From Bacillota bacterium (GTDB taxonomy: Bacteria; Bacillota; Sulfobacillia; Sulfobacillales; Sulfobacillaceae), in the NCBI GenBank assembly GCA_026627385.1, contig JAPNUR010000008.1, positions 60,465 to 124,464 on the forward strand: a stretch of 64,000 nucleotides of DNA, read 5' to 3'. Made by a program: the position numbers and the translations under genes. The stretch's first letter is position 1; each line of letters starts with the position of its first letter. This document shows positions 57,047 to 64,000 of this stretch, piece after piece. The notes below the pieces were generated by a model. It saw only the letters and a list, made by a program, of their open reading frames with translations. It was not told the origin of the DNA and did no database searches.

Positions 57047-57841
57047 ATGACCGACCTGGCTCAGGCCGTGCACCCGGTGCTGCGATATCGCTGGGAGGCG
57101 AACGCATGGCATCGGCAAGCAACTGATGTGGCGTTAGAAACACCCGTGACCTTGTTTGTTAACGGCGAGGACTATGTGACGGTGGCCCTCACTCCCGTCG
57201 ACGTGCGCGACTGGGTCATGGGGTTTTTGGCCGGCGAAGGCGCCATTCGCCGGGCCCAGGATGTGACCATTTTTCAGTGGCATCCCGAGGAAGGTCAAGT
57301 GTGGGTCCGAATTCCTGGATTTCGCCCGCCGGCACGCCGCGCGAGTTACTTGGGATCGTGCTGTGGCCAAAGCCGCCCCGACCACCTTGTCCCCTCAGCG
57401 TTTCCCCCGCTAGCCACGGAGGCCACCTGGGCATTGCCTGATTTTCACACCGCATTTACCGCTCTCACCCAGTGGTCTATGCGCCAACGATCTGGGGGGC
57501 TTCACGTCGCTAGCTTAGCCCAAGGATCCACCATCCTCGTGGCCCGGGCCGATGTCGGCCGCCACAACGCATTGGACAAAGTGTACGGGGGGTTCCTGGC
57601 CACTCAGGACGTCCTCCCCCCCGATGCTTATCTCCTGTTTTCCGGTCGCCTGTCAGCCGAGATTATTTGGAAGGTACGACGCATGGGGATCTCGGTGATC
57701 GTGTCTAACGCCGCTCCCACCGCGTTAGGGATACAATGGGCCGAAAGCTTCGGGATTACGCTGGTCGGCTTCTTACGCGACGAGGAGGCCAGTGTCTTTA
57801 CCCATCCCCAGCGCCTGAAGCTGCCCCCCTTCTCCTCCTAG
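57047..57841 (+). CDS. fdhD: Formate dehydrogenase accessory sulfurtransferase FdhD
   Basis: FdhD passes sulfur from a cysteine desulfurase to the molybdenum or tungsten cofactor of formate dehydrogenase. The 264-residue protein has ETPVTLFVNGEDYVTVALTPVDVRDWVMGFLAGEG, the cysteine loop GSCCGQS, HVASLAQG and the family signature ARADVGRHNALDKVYGG, then FSGRLSAEIIWKV. AAAGGAGG precedes ATG 57047. No formate dehydrogenase is in the window, so FdhD implies one elsewhere, and moaA at 16 kb supports an active Moco pathway. A TACAAT at 56972-56977 may be its -10. It overlaps the convergent enoyl-CoA hydratase by four bases. Confidence 0.94.
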   Translation: MTDLAQAVHPVLRYRWEANAWHRQATDVALETPVTLFVNGEDYVTVALTPVDVRDWVMGFLAGEGAIRRAQDVTIFQWHPEEGQVWVRIPGFRPPARRASYLGSCCGQSRPDHLVPSAFPPLATEATWALPDFHTAFTALTQWSMRQRSGGLHVASLAQGSTILVARADVGRHNALDKVYGGFLATQDVLPPDAYLLFSGRLSAEIIWKVRRMGISVIVSNAAPTALGIQWAESFGITLVGFLRDEEASVFTHPQRLKLPPFSS

Positions 57842-58608
57842 TGTCCTTCAAAGTGAGGCTTGCGCTTGGCCAAAAACGCACTCATTCCCTCTTTTTGGTC
57901 GTCGGAGGCAAACAAGAGGCTAAACAAGCGCCGCTCATGCAATAGGCCGATGTCGAGGGGCGTATCTAACGCCGTGAGCACCGACTCTTTGGCCAGGCGA
58001 ACCGCCACGGGCGGCATGTCTGCGATCGTTTGCGCCAGCTCCAAGGCCCGGGGGACCACTTGCTCCCGCGCCACCACATGATTGACCAGCCCCATTGCGT
58101 AAGCCTCTTCGGCGCTCACAGTGCGCCCTGTCAGCACCAATTCCATGGCTCGCGCCTTTCCCACCACCTTGGTCAGCCGCTGCGTTCCCCCAGCCCCTGG
58201 CATCACTCCAATTTTTATTTCCGGTTGACCAAACTGCGCGTTATCGCCGGCAATCACCATGTCACAGGCCATGACCAGCTCCATGCCGCCCCCGAGGGCC
58301 CACCCCGATACGGCGGCAATCAGCGGTTTGGAAAAACGGCGAATCGCCTCCCAGCGGGTAATTTGCTTCGACGCTAACATGCTGATAGCCGTATTGTCCT
58401 TGAGCTCCTGAATGTCGGCGCCAGCGGCAAACGCCCGCTCATTGCCGGTCAAGACGACCACCCGCACGCTGTCATCCTGGTCGAGCGCGGTTAACCGTTG
58501 CGACAAGGTCTCCATTAATTCGCTAGACAACGCATTTAATACCGCCGGCCGGTTCAGACGCAGGAGTCTGACAGGCCCGTGTTGCTCTTCTAATAACACC
58601 TCACTCAC
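57838..58608 (-). CDS. Enoyl-CoA hydratase/isomerase family protein
   Basis: This crotonase-fold protein of 256 residues most likely hydrates an enoyl-CoA during fatty or aromatic acid breakdown. The oxyanion-hole strands AFAAGADIQEL and WALGGGMELVMACDMVIAG are typical, with the two catalytic glutamates probably in GQPEIKIGVMPGAGGTQRL and the preceding strand. It is therefore predicted to be an active hydratase. With paaK 158 bases upstream on the same strand, a role in phenylacetate or beta-oxidation metabolism is reasonable. No other paa genes are visible. Confidence 0.9.
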   Translation of the reverse strand: MSEVLLEEQHGPVRLLRLNRPAVLNALSSELMETLSQRLTALDQDDSVRVVVLTGNERAFAAGADIQELKDNTAISMLASKQITRWEAIRRFSKPLIAAVSGWALGGGMELVMACDMVIAGDNAQFGQPEIKIGVMPGAGGTQRLTKVVGKARAMELVLTGRTVSAEEAYAMGLVNHVVAREQVVPRALELAQTIADMPPVAVRLAKESVLTALDTPLDIGLLHERRLFSLLFASDDQKEGMSAFLAKRKPHFEGH

Positions 58609-58765
58609 GCGAGTCCACCATCCTTTGTTGTGATGAGTTTCGCTGTTGGTCGCACTGCGATCCCTCGGGCAGTGGCGCCTGTTCGCCCCTCATGAGGAGT
58701 CTGAGGTTCCCTCGCCCGGCTAGGCCGCTTACCCGGTGACGCCGCCATGGCGCTCAAGACCTCGC

Positions 58766-60040
58766 CTACCGATCCTGGCTCATACGGTTCACCACCCGAA
58801 CCGCTTTGCCCTGGCTGCGGGGAATGGTCCCTTCGGGCACCACCCGGACCGGAAGATGTACCCCAAGCGTTTCTCGCAGGCGATGACTCATCGCTGCTGT
58901 GTCGGGCCTGGCCGCCGGCTGGGCCTCTACCTCCACCACCAGTTCTGGCCGTGAAGGATGTCCTTCCCACGCTAACTGATAATGCGCGGTGAGCAGCGGC
59001 TCTTGGAGCAGCACGCGCTCTATCTCACTCGGAAACACGTTCACTCCCCGAACGATGAGCATGTCGTCCGTCCGCCCATGAACGCGGCTAATGCGCACCG
59101 ATGTCCGCCCGCACACACAGGGGTCGGGATTTACGCTCACTAAATCGCCCGTGCGATACCGAATCATCGGCATCGCTTCTTTGCTCAACGTGGTTAGGAC
59201 GAGTTCACCCACTTCGCCCGGCACCGCCGGGGCCAAGGTTTTTGGATTAATGACTTCCACATAAAAATAGTCTTCAAACACGTGCAATCCATTTTGAGCT
59301 TCCGCACATTCAATAGCTACCCCTGGTCCGGTGATTTCAGACAAACCGTAAATATCGACCGCTCGAATGCCCAGACGCTCTTCTAAACGCCTTCGCATGC
59401 TCTCGCTCCACGGTTCCGCGCCAAAGATGCCGGTCTTTAAATGCAGCTTCTGGCGATCGACCCCCATCTGCTCCAATGTCTCCGCGATGTACAGCGCATA
59501 GCTGGGGGTGCACGAAAGCCCCTCGGGCTCTAGGTCTAATAACAATTGCACTTGGCGCTCCGTTTGACCGCCCGACGCCGGAATAACAGATATCCCAAGC
59601 CGTTCCGCGCCCATGTGTAATCCCAAACCACCAGTAAATAAGCCGTACCCATACGCATTTTGTAAGGTTTCCCCCGGTTGCATGCCCGCTGCTGCTAGCG
59701 AGCGCGCCACGACTTCCGCCCACATTGCCAAATCGTGTTCGGTATAGGCAACCACGGTGGGTTTCCCGCGAGTTCCGCTACTCGCATGAAAGCGCCGCAC
59801 CTCGCGGCGCGGCACCGCTAACAGCCCCAGCGGATAGTGGTCGCGCAGATCTTGTTTCGTCATAAATGGCACGTCGTGGAACCACTCAAAAATGGCGTGA
59901 TCGCGTCCTGAGGGCGGCAGGCGCTTCTCGTAAAACGGCACCCGCTCCCGCGCCCAATTCACAGTCCAATTAAGACGCGTTTGTTGGAGTTCCCTAAGCC
60001 GCGCACGGTCCATGGTTTCCATGCCCGGATCCCAAATCAT
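58766..60040 (-). CDS. paaK: Phenylacetate-CoA ligase family protein
   Basis: PaaK activates phenylacetate, or a related aryl acid, to the CoA thioester. The 424-residue protein has the hallmarks of the family: PFYEKRL, FMTKQDLRDHYPLGLLAVP, the P-loop HASSGTRGKPTVVAYTEHDL, DIYGLSEITGPGVAIEC, RTGDLVSVNPDPCVCGRTSVRISRVHGRTDDMLIVRGVNVFPSEIE and the lysine in PRSQGKAVRV. ATG 60040 follows AAAGGGGGGG by about six bases. An enoyl-CoA hydratase follows. Some homologues serve in other aromatic pathways, so the substrate is inferred. Confidence 0.88.
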   Translation of the reverse strand: MIWDPGMETMDRARLRELQQTRLNWTVNWARERVPFYEKRLPPSGRDHAIFEWFHDVPFMTKQDLRDHYPLGLLAVPRREVRRFHASSGTRGKPTVVAYTEHDLAMWAEVVARSLAAAGMQPGETLQNAYGYGLFTGGLGLHMGAERLGISVIPASGGQTERQVQLLLDLEPEGLSCTPSYALYIAETLEQMGVDRQKLHLKTGIFGAEPWSESMRRRLEERLGIRAVDIYGLSEITGPGVAIECAEAQNGLHVFEDYFYVEVINPKTLAPAVPGEVGELVLTTLSKEAMPMIRYRTGDLVSVNPDPCVCGRTSVRISRVHGRTDDMLIVRGVNVFPSEIERVLLQEPLLTAHYQLAWEGHPSRPELVVEVEAQPAARPDTAAMSHRLRETLGVHLPVRVVPEGTIPRSQGKAVRVVNRMSQDR

Positions 60041-60086
60041 CAGCATCCCCCCCTTTGCTCATGGTAGTCTCTCCAGCGCACCACGG

Positions 60087-61289
60087 TCAATCATGCCCTG
60101 ACGGCAATGGGCGGGTAGCCGATCCTAAGACCTCCCGAATCGCCTGCGCTAAAAAGCCGTCGGCCCTCCGTTCCTCTGCGAGGGTGCTATTCGTCCCCCC
60201 AATCTCCACCATGAGACTACCTGGTCTTAGCTGTTGATTATAGCGGTACGGCACCACGTCAATGCCGTTACCGTACAGGATCCCTGGCGCCAGGTGATTT
60301 AACACCTTCACCAGTCGTTGCACAATGTCAAGATTTTGGTGCCAATAGGGGTTGGGCAGCAGCTGGTCGGTGCCGACAATCCACAGGATCTTCGCCACTT
60401 TTTGCCCGTGAATCGTGGCAGCACTCACTTCATTGCCCTGTCGGTGGACATCAATCAGGAGGCGAACAGTGGGAAACCACTCCAGCAAATGCCTAGCCGT
60501 GGTATACGATTCATTGTAACTAGCCAACAGCCCATCGGCCATGTTGTCGACCCGGGACTGCACCACGCCAATATTCTCGCGGGCCAAATCCTCGGCTAGC
60601 CACCACCCGACGGCGACGATGGTCTGGCTCCAGCGCGTCGAATAGGCCGTTGGGGAGCCCGGACTCACATAAGGCCAGAATGATTCGCGACTATGGGTCT
60701 GGTACAGGCCGACGAGGGGTTCCGCTCCCAACACCGCCCAAACGCGCCCCTCATCCCCCGGTAGGGAGGGATCTGTCGCCTCCAATGCTTGGCGTGGCAC
60801 TCGGGTTTTCGGCTTTGCTCTCGGCGTCTCTGTGCGAGGCGGCGGGATTCGGCTCAAGAGAGGGATTTCCACCTCAAGTAGGCCGGTCACACTCCTTAAG
60901 CGCACCCCCGTCACCTCTTCGATCCCGGTTTCGATCACCGCTCCCCAGTGAACGACATTAGCGCGGGGCTCCAAGGCCACACCGATGAGGGGAATAGCCC
61001 GGCTCAACCACCCGCGTAGGGTACCGGAGGGGACAGTCAGGCGTGAGAGCCATTGATCCATACGGGATGGCCGGGCCAGCGGCGCAGACACCGGCACACT
61101 TCGCGGGTGCGCGGGGACCTTCCATAAGACCACGCCCGCCAATCCCAGGGTGATCGCATAAAGGGCCATACTCGTCCACGGCCATGATCGATGACGTTTT
61201 GCTTGCGCGCGCCGCTGCTTGTCCCGCTGGCGATTTCGTCGAACCCGACGCAACCAGATAATGACGGGCTGCCTTCTCAATACGTACAC
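60087..61289 (-). CDS. spoIIP: Stage II sporulation protein P (peptidoglycan hydrolase)
   Basis: SpoIIP cleaves septal peptidoglycan during engulfment in endospore formation, with SpoIID and SpoIIM. The 400-residue protein has a basic cytoplasmic start, one membrane anchor (WTSMALYAITLGLAGVVLW), a linker and the catalytic domain with zinc-binding LYQTHSRESFWPY, LLIDVHRQG and SLMVEIGGTNSTLAEERRADGFLAQAI. TTG at 61280 may be the true start, given GGGGGG at better spacing. In Bacillus spoIIP lies next to lepA; here acs, fdhD, the hydratase and paaK separate them. Confidence 0.93.
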   Translation of the reverse strand: MYVLRRQPVIIWLRRVRRNRQRDKQRRAQAKRHRSWPWTSMALYAITLGLAGVVLWKVPAHPRSVPVSAPLARPSRMDQWLSRLTVPSGTLRGWLSRAIPLIGVALEPRANVVHWGAVIETGIEEVTGVRLRSVTGLLEVEIPLLSRIPPPRTETPRAKPKTRVPRQALEATDPSLPGDEGRVWAVLGAEPLVGLYQTHSRESFWPYVSPGSPTAYSTRWSQTIVAVGWWLAEDLARENIGVVQSRVDNMADGLLASYNESYTTARHLLEWFPTVRLLIDVHRQGNEVSAATIHGQKVAKILWIVGTDQLLPNPYWHQNLDIVQRLVKVLNHLAPGILYGNGIDVVPYRYNQQLRPGSLMVEIGGTNSTLAEERRADGFLAQAIREVLGSATRPLPSGHD

Positions 61290-61373
61290 CCCCCGCCTAA
61301 TGGATATGGTAAATATTGGTGTTTTAGACGGGGAATCGTGAGCTACTGTAAAACGGCGGACGTCGCCACTCGT

Positions 61374-62618
61374 TCAGGTCTTCCCAGACGGTTGATCGGA
61401 CGCTCTCGACAGCACCAACGATGCATTTTGACCGCCAAATCCAAAGGCATTCACGACGAGAATCCTCACCGACATAGGCAAAGGCTCTTTCGTGACAACC
61501 CGAAACGCTGCCGCGGGATCCACCTCTTCAGTGCCCATCGTTGGAGGCACGAGCCCCTGATTTAAGGATTGAACGCCGGCAATCAAGGCCATCACACCTG
61601 ATGCCGCCATGCTGTGCCCCATGTGTCCCTTGACGGAGGTCACCGCCAATTGAGGCCGCCCTGGAAACACCTGATTCAAAGCTTGAATCTCAGCTCCGTC
61701 ACCAACGACGGTACCCGTCCCATGCGCGAACACCGCATCAATGCTACGAGGTTCGAGTCCGGCCTCCTGGAGCGCCAATGTCATCGCCCGTGCTTCCCAT
61801 TGACCACTGGGATCGGGTGATGTCATGTGATATCCATCCGCCAGCGATCCATATCCCCTGATGCGGGCCAGTATCGCGTGTCCGCGGGCCCGCGCGGATT
61901 CTTCACGTTCTAGGACCACCATGCCCGCCCCTTCCCCCATGACAAATCCCGACCGATGGCGGTCAAACGGCCGTGCTTGTAGCTGGGCATGGCTGGGGCG
62001 AACGATGGCCCGCGCCCGTTCTAAACTTTCGTGCACCAAGGGAGCCAAGAGACTCTCCACACCGCCGGCAAGGGCGCAATCAACCTCACCCCGTTCTATC
62101 ATCCGTGCAGCCTGACCAATGGCATCAAGGGAGGACGCGCAAGCGGTACTGATGGTCATTAACGGGCCGTGCAATCCCCAGCGCATGGCGAGATGTGCTG
62201 CCGGAATATTGGGGATGACCTGCGCCATAAGGCGGGCTGGCACCGTCTCGGTTCCCTGACGTTCCAGGGACACCTGGGCATTCAATAACCGTGGAACGTT
62301 GCCCATTGTACTCCCCAAGATAACGGCGGTTCGCTCTGGTGGCAGTTGACGAAGGCCACTCTGCGCCACCGCCTCCACGGCGGCCGCCACACTCCATTGA
62401 GTCAAGGGATCCGTCACGCGAACGGTGGCGGCGTCCATGCTGTTCCGCGGATTGAACTCATCCGGGACAGCACTCCACGCCCGCACGCCATCCTTACTCG
62501 ACGCATCGGGAATGAGAGACAAGGCCACCCGCCCACTCACTAACCCATGCCAATATTCCTCGACCGATAAGCCCAAAGGAGAAATGATACCCATTCCAGT
62601 TATGACGACATGTTCCAT
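61374..62618 (-). CDS. fabF: Beta-ketoacyl-ACP synthase II-like condensing enzyme
   Basis: This thiolase-fold synthase of 414 residues elongates acyl-ACP with malonyl-ACP. It has all catalytic residues: Cys in STACASSLDAIGQA, His in FAHGTGTVVGD and His in KGHMGHSMAASG, plus the C-terminal NAFGFGGQNASLVL. The opening HVVITGMGIISPLG is typical for FabF. It lies alone, without acpP or other fab genes nearby, so it may be an extra synthase serving a special lipid or polyketide-type product. TACA with A in place of usual variants does not distinguish these. Its promoter has an extended -10 and palindromic sequences at the start of the transcript. Confidence 0.88.
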   Translation of the reverse strand: MEHVVITGMGIISPLGLSVEEYWHGLVSGRVALSLIPDASSKDGVRAWSAVPDEFNPRNSMDAATVRVTDPLTQWSVAAAVEAVAQSGLRQLPPERTAVILGSTMGNVPRLLNAQVSLERQGTETVPARLMAQVIPNIPAAHLAMRWGLHGPLMTISTACASSLDAIGQAARMIERGEVDCALAGGVESLLAPLVHESLERARAIVRPSHAQLQARPFDRHRSGFVMGEGAGMVVLEREESARARGHAILARIRGYGSLADGYHMTSPDPSGQWEARAMTLALQEAGLEPRSIDAVFAHGTGTVVGDGAEIQALNQVFPGRPQLAVTSVKGHMGHSMAASGVMALIAGVQSLNQGLVPPTMGTEEVDPAAAFRVVTKEPLPMSVRILVVNAFGFGGQNASLVLSRASDQPSGKT

Positions 62619-62662
62619 CTGACACGAGCCACACCTACTGCTCCAATGCCCCCTCTGTGCAC

Positions 62663-62690
62663 GTCACGATTGTGACCCGGTATTAATACC
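62663..62690. repeat. Two adjacent palindromes in the fabF leader
   Basis: GTCAC-GATT-GTGAC (62663-62676) and the perfect palindrome GGTATTAATACC (62679-62690) lie just downstream of the fabF -10, at and after the expected transcription start (about 62689). They look like an operator for a dimeric repressor. Confidence 0.6.
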
Positions 62691-62695
62691 TAGTC

Positions 62696-62704
62696 ATTAT
62701 ACCA
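62696..62704 (-). promoter_or_regulatory. Extended -10 promoter of the fabF-like gene
   Basis: The minus strand reads TGG-TATAAT, with TATAAT at 62696-62701, a perfect extended -10. There is no clear -35 and the leader is about 70 bases. Confidence 0.6.
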
Positions 62705-62984
62705 CGTCTGGGATGACGAACCTCTATGCCCGAGCACTTGGTCCTTGTTAGTAAGATTCGAGCACCAAATCCCCTGTCAAGCAACCGGCTGAAGTCCCCG
62801 GTCACCGGCAAGAAGTTCACGCGATACGCGGGCAACATGGCTTCAGGGGATGATTAAAGGTGGTCTCAAAGCTCACGGGCAGTGGAGTCTCCGAAAGAAA
62901 ACAAGGTAGGCAAACGGCGTGGGCCACTCTCGTCTCGGATGAGGAGGCGGGGGACGGGTGCAACTCACTTTGTGGGGCATAAAC

Positions 62985-62993
62985 TGGTATAAT
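62985..62993 (+). promoter_or_regulatory. Extended -10 promoter of the ISKra4-like transposase gene
   Basis: TGG-TATAAT (TATAAT at 62988-62993) lies within an imperfect palindrome ACTGG...CCAGT (62983-63000). Transcription would start near 63000. The stretch 62705-62984 before it holds nothing recognisable. Confidence 0.55.
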
Positions 62994-63017
62994 TTCCAGT
63001 ATTTCGCAAAGGAAGTC

Positions 63018-63038
63018 GTCGAAGACATGTCGAAGACA
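63018..63038. repeat. 10-base direct repeat in the transposase leader
   Basis: GTCGAAGACA occurs at 63018-63027 and again at 63029-63038, separated by one T. Confidence 0.85.
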
Positions 63039-63081
63039 GCTCCTCCAATCATGGGGGTCTCGGGGACCCAAGGAGGAGCTG
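63037..63081 (+). promoter_or_regulatory. Hairpin sequestering the transposase ribosome binding site
   Basis: CAGCTCCTCC (63037-63046) is perfectly complementary to GGAGGAGCTG (63072-63081); inside, GGGTC (63055-63059) pairs with GACCC (63065-63069). The 3' arm contains the AAGGAGG ribosome site of the ATG at 63086, so folding would block translation. Confidence 0.8.
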
Positions 63082-63085
63082 TAGG

Positions 63086-63810
63086 ATGAGCATACGGCAT
63101 CACATGGCGCCTGACAAGAGGGTGGACGTGCTCTTCGCGGAGCGGTGGCGCGCGTTGGTGAATGAACAGTGGGATACATGGTGGGCGACGATGACGGCCC
63201 CGGGCGTGCCGAGCGCATGGGAGACCCTCGAAGCGGCGGTGACCGACGTTGTGCGTCACCACGGCCAGCAGCTTATGGAGCCACTGGCCGTGGTGCCGGC
63301 GCCGCGACCGTGCTGGGCCGTGGGTCAGGCGCCGTTACGGCAGGTCGACCCCGCGCACCCGATCACCGTGACGGGTCTATGGGGGGAATATCATCTGACG
63401 CGGGCGTATTACGTGTGTCCGGCGGGCCACGGGTCGGCCACGCCGGCAGATGCCGCGTGGGGCCTTGGCCGGGCACACGTGACGCCGGCGTTGGCGGCAC
63501 ACCTCTGCCGTCTGGTGGTCGAACGGCCGTTTGATCGGGCGGCCGCGATGGCGCAGGAGTTACTGGGGGTTGCGGTGGATGGCGAGACGCTGCGCCGGCT
63601 GGCCGAAGGGGTCGGGCAGGTGGCGGAAACGACAGCACAGACGGCGCCAGCGGCCGTCGCGGCCGGGCACGTGCCGGAGCCGACGGGCCCCGGCCCCGCG
63701 GGCCTGTTGGTGGCGCTCGATGGGGCGATGGTACACCCCGACGGGGCCTGGCACGAAGTCCCAGTGGGCGTGTGTCAGGCGCTCGAGCCCCGCCCGGTGG
63801 ACGGGTGGGA
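63086..63810 (+). pseudogene. ISKra4-like transposase, interrupted after about 240 codons
   Basis: From ATG 63086 the frame reads MSIRHHMAPDKRVDVLFAERW and continues through YYVCPAGHGSATPADAAWGLGRAHVTPALAAHLCRL, FDRAAAMAQELLGVAVDGETLRRLAEGVG and LVALDGAMVHPDGAWHEVPVGVCQAL. This is the ISKra4-type layout: a CxxxxHG segment, the aligned helices, then VxxDGxMV with the first catalytic Asp. GC content is very high up to about 63,810 and then drops abruptly, and the rest of the DDE domain does not follow. The frame stays open by chance to the window edge. The gene is therefore most likely split by another insertion element. Confidence 0.65.
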
Positions 63811-64000
63811 GCCTGACTTATCCCCAGTTTTAGAGTTCGATTATTGTCGGAATAGAAAGAATTGTGAGCGCAAAGGAAAATCGGGTCTCTTTGGCGAAGT
63901 GATTGGTGTCCAACAAGTCACCGCCAAGGAGGCACCCGATGATTCGCTTAGAGTCTATCACAGAATTCTTTTATCAGCACGGCCATTTGCGGAAGTCACA
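63811..64000 (+). mobile_element. Left end of a second, lower-GC insertion sequence (runs off the window)
   Basis: Around 63,811-63,825 the base composition changes from about 70% GC to below 50%. The sequence then carries a short non-coding lead and a well-formed gene start at 63939. The most economical reading is an insertion sequence inserted in the ISKra4-like transposase gene. Its right end lies beyond the window, and the exact left terminus and target duplication cannot be set. Confidence 0.5.
63939..64000 (+). CDS. Start of a putative transposase of the inserted element (partial)
   Basis: Only the first 20 codons are present: MIRLESITEFFYQHGHLRKS. AAGGAGG lies seven bases before the ATG, so translation initiation looks real. 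Family assignment is impossible from this fragment; transposase is inferred from the nested-insertion context. Confidence 0.45.
   Translation, partial: MIRLESITEFFYQHGHLRKS

Noticed and set aside
58605..58970. A 121-codon frame overlapping the end of paaK
   Set aside because: It is in another frame of paaK and its 3' region, with Gly/Arg/Ser-rich sequence typical of GC-rich shadows.
63169..63534. A 121-codon plus-strand frame in the transposase region
   Set aside because: The overlapping frame from 63086 carries ISKra4 transposase motifs; this one is a Gly/Arg-rich shadow.

Overview
The window looks like chromosome of a GC-rich, endospore-forming member of the Firmicutes. spoIIP, yqfC, yqfD, the hrcA heat-shock locus and the phoH-to-rpoD block occur in the order known from Bacillus and its relatives. 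An APS reductase/ATP sulfurylase pair, a UDP-sulfoquinovose synthase, a PQQ-type propeller protein carrying a haem domain and several acyl-CoA enzymes fit an acidophilic sulfur/iron oxidiser of the Sulfobacillus type. That assignment is inference; there is no rRNA in the window and no search could be run.

Layout. 1-5.5 kb: a polyprenol-phosphate sugar transferase and a PIG-V-like mannosyltransferase, an acetyltransferase, a translationally coupled propeller/cytochrome c pair and two small unknown proteins. 5.7-14.2 kb: two MIP18/Mrp iron-sulfur proteins, a cupin with UDP-sulfoquinovose synthase, two convergent D,D-carboxypeptidases, cysH-sat, an IS3-family remnant and an esterase. 14.5-20.9 kb: acyl-CoA synthetase, moaA, folE, a TPR protein, a small acidic protein and an asparagine synthetase whose only plausible start is ATC.

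20.8-42.7 kb is the large minus-strand housekeeping block. Read in transcription order it is yqfC-yqfD-phoH-pgpH-ybeY-dgkA-CNNM-cdd-era-recO-glyQ-glyS-yqfL-ppdK, then (after a helical unknown on the other strand and an MFS transporter) dnaG-rpoD. Most genes in it overlap or nearly touch. 42.8-45.2 kb holds a divergent insert: a short MqnC/MqnE-like radical SAM protein coupled to an unknown partner, and a tandem rhodanese without catalytic cysteines. 45.3-53.8 kb resumes the conserved order lepA-hemW-hrcA-grpE-dnaJ-prmA-rsmE-(49-aa CxxC protein)-rpsU-yqeY, with a perfect CIRCE operator, but dnaK is missing from its usual place.

53.8-64 kb is more mosaic. It contains a TnpB remnant in a 1-kb gene-poor gap, then acs, fdhD, an enoyl-CoA hydratase, paaK, spoIIP and a fabF-like synthase. 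It ends with an ISKra4-like transposase gene that has a hairpin over its ribosome binding site and appears to be interrupted by a second, lower-GC insertion sequence running off the window.

Together the genes serve central cell biology (replication priming, primary sigma factor, ribosome maturation, heat shock, glycyl-tRNA, cell-wall trimming, sporulation), sulfur assimilation and sulfolipid synthesis, and activation of short-chain, long-chain and aromatic acids to CoA esters.
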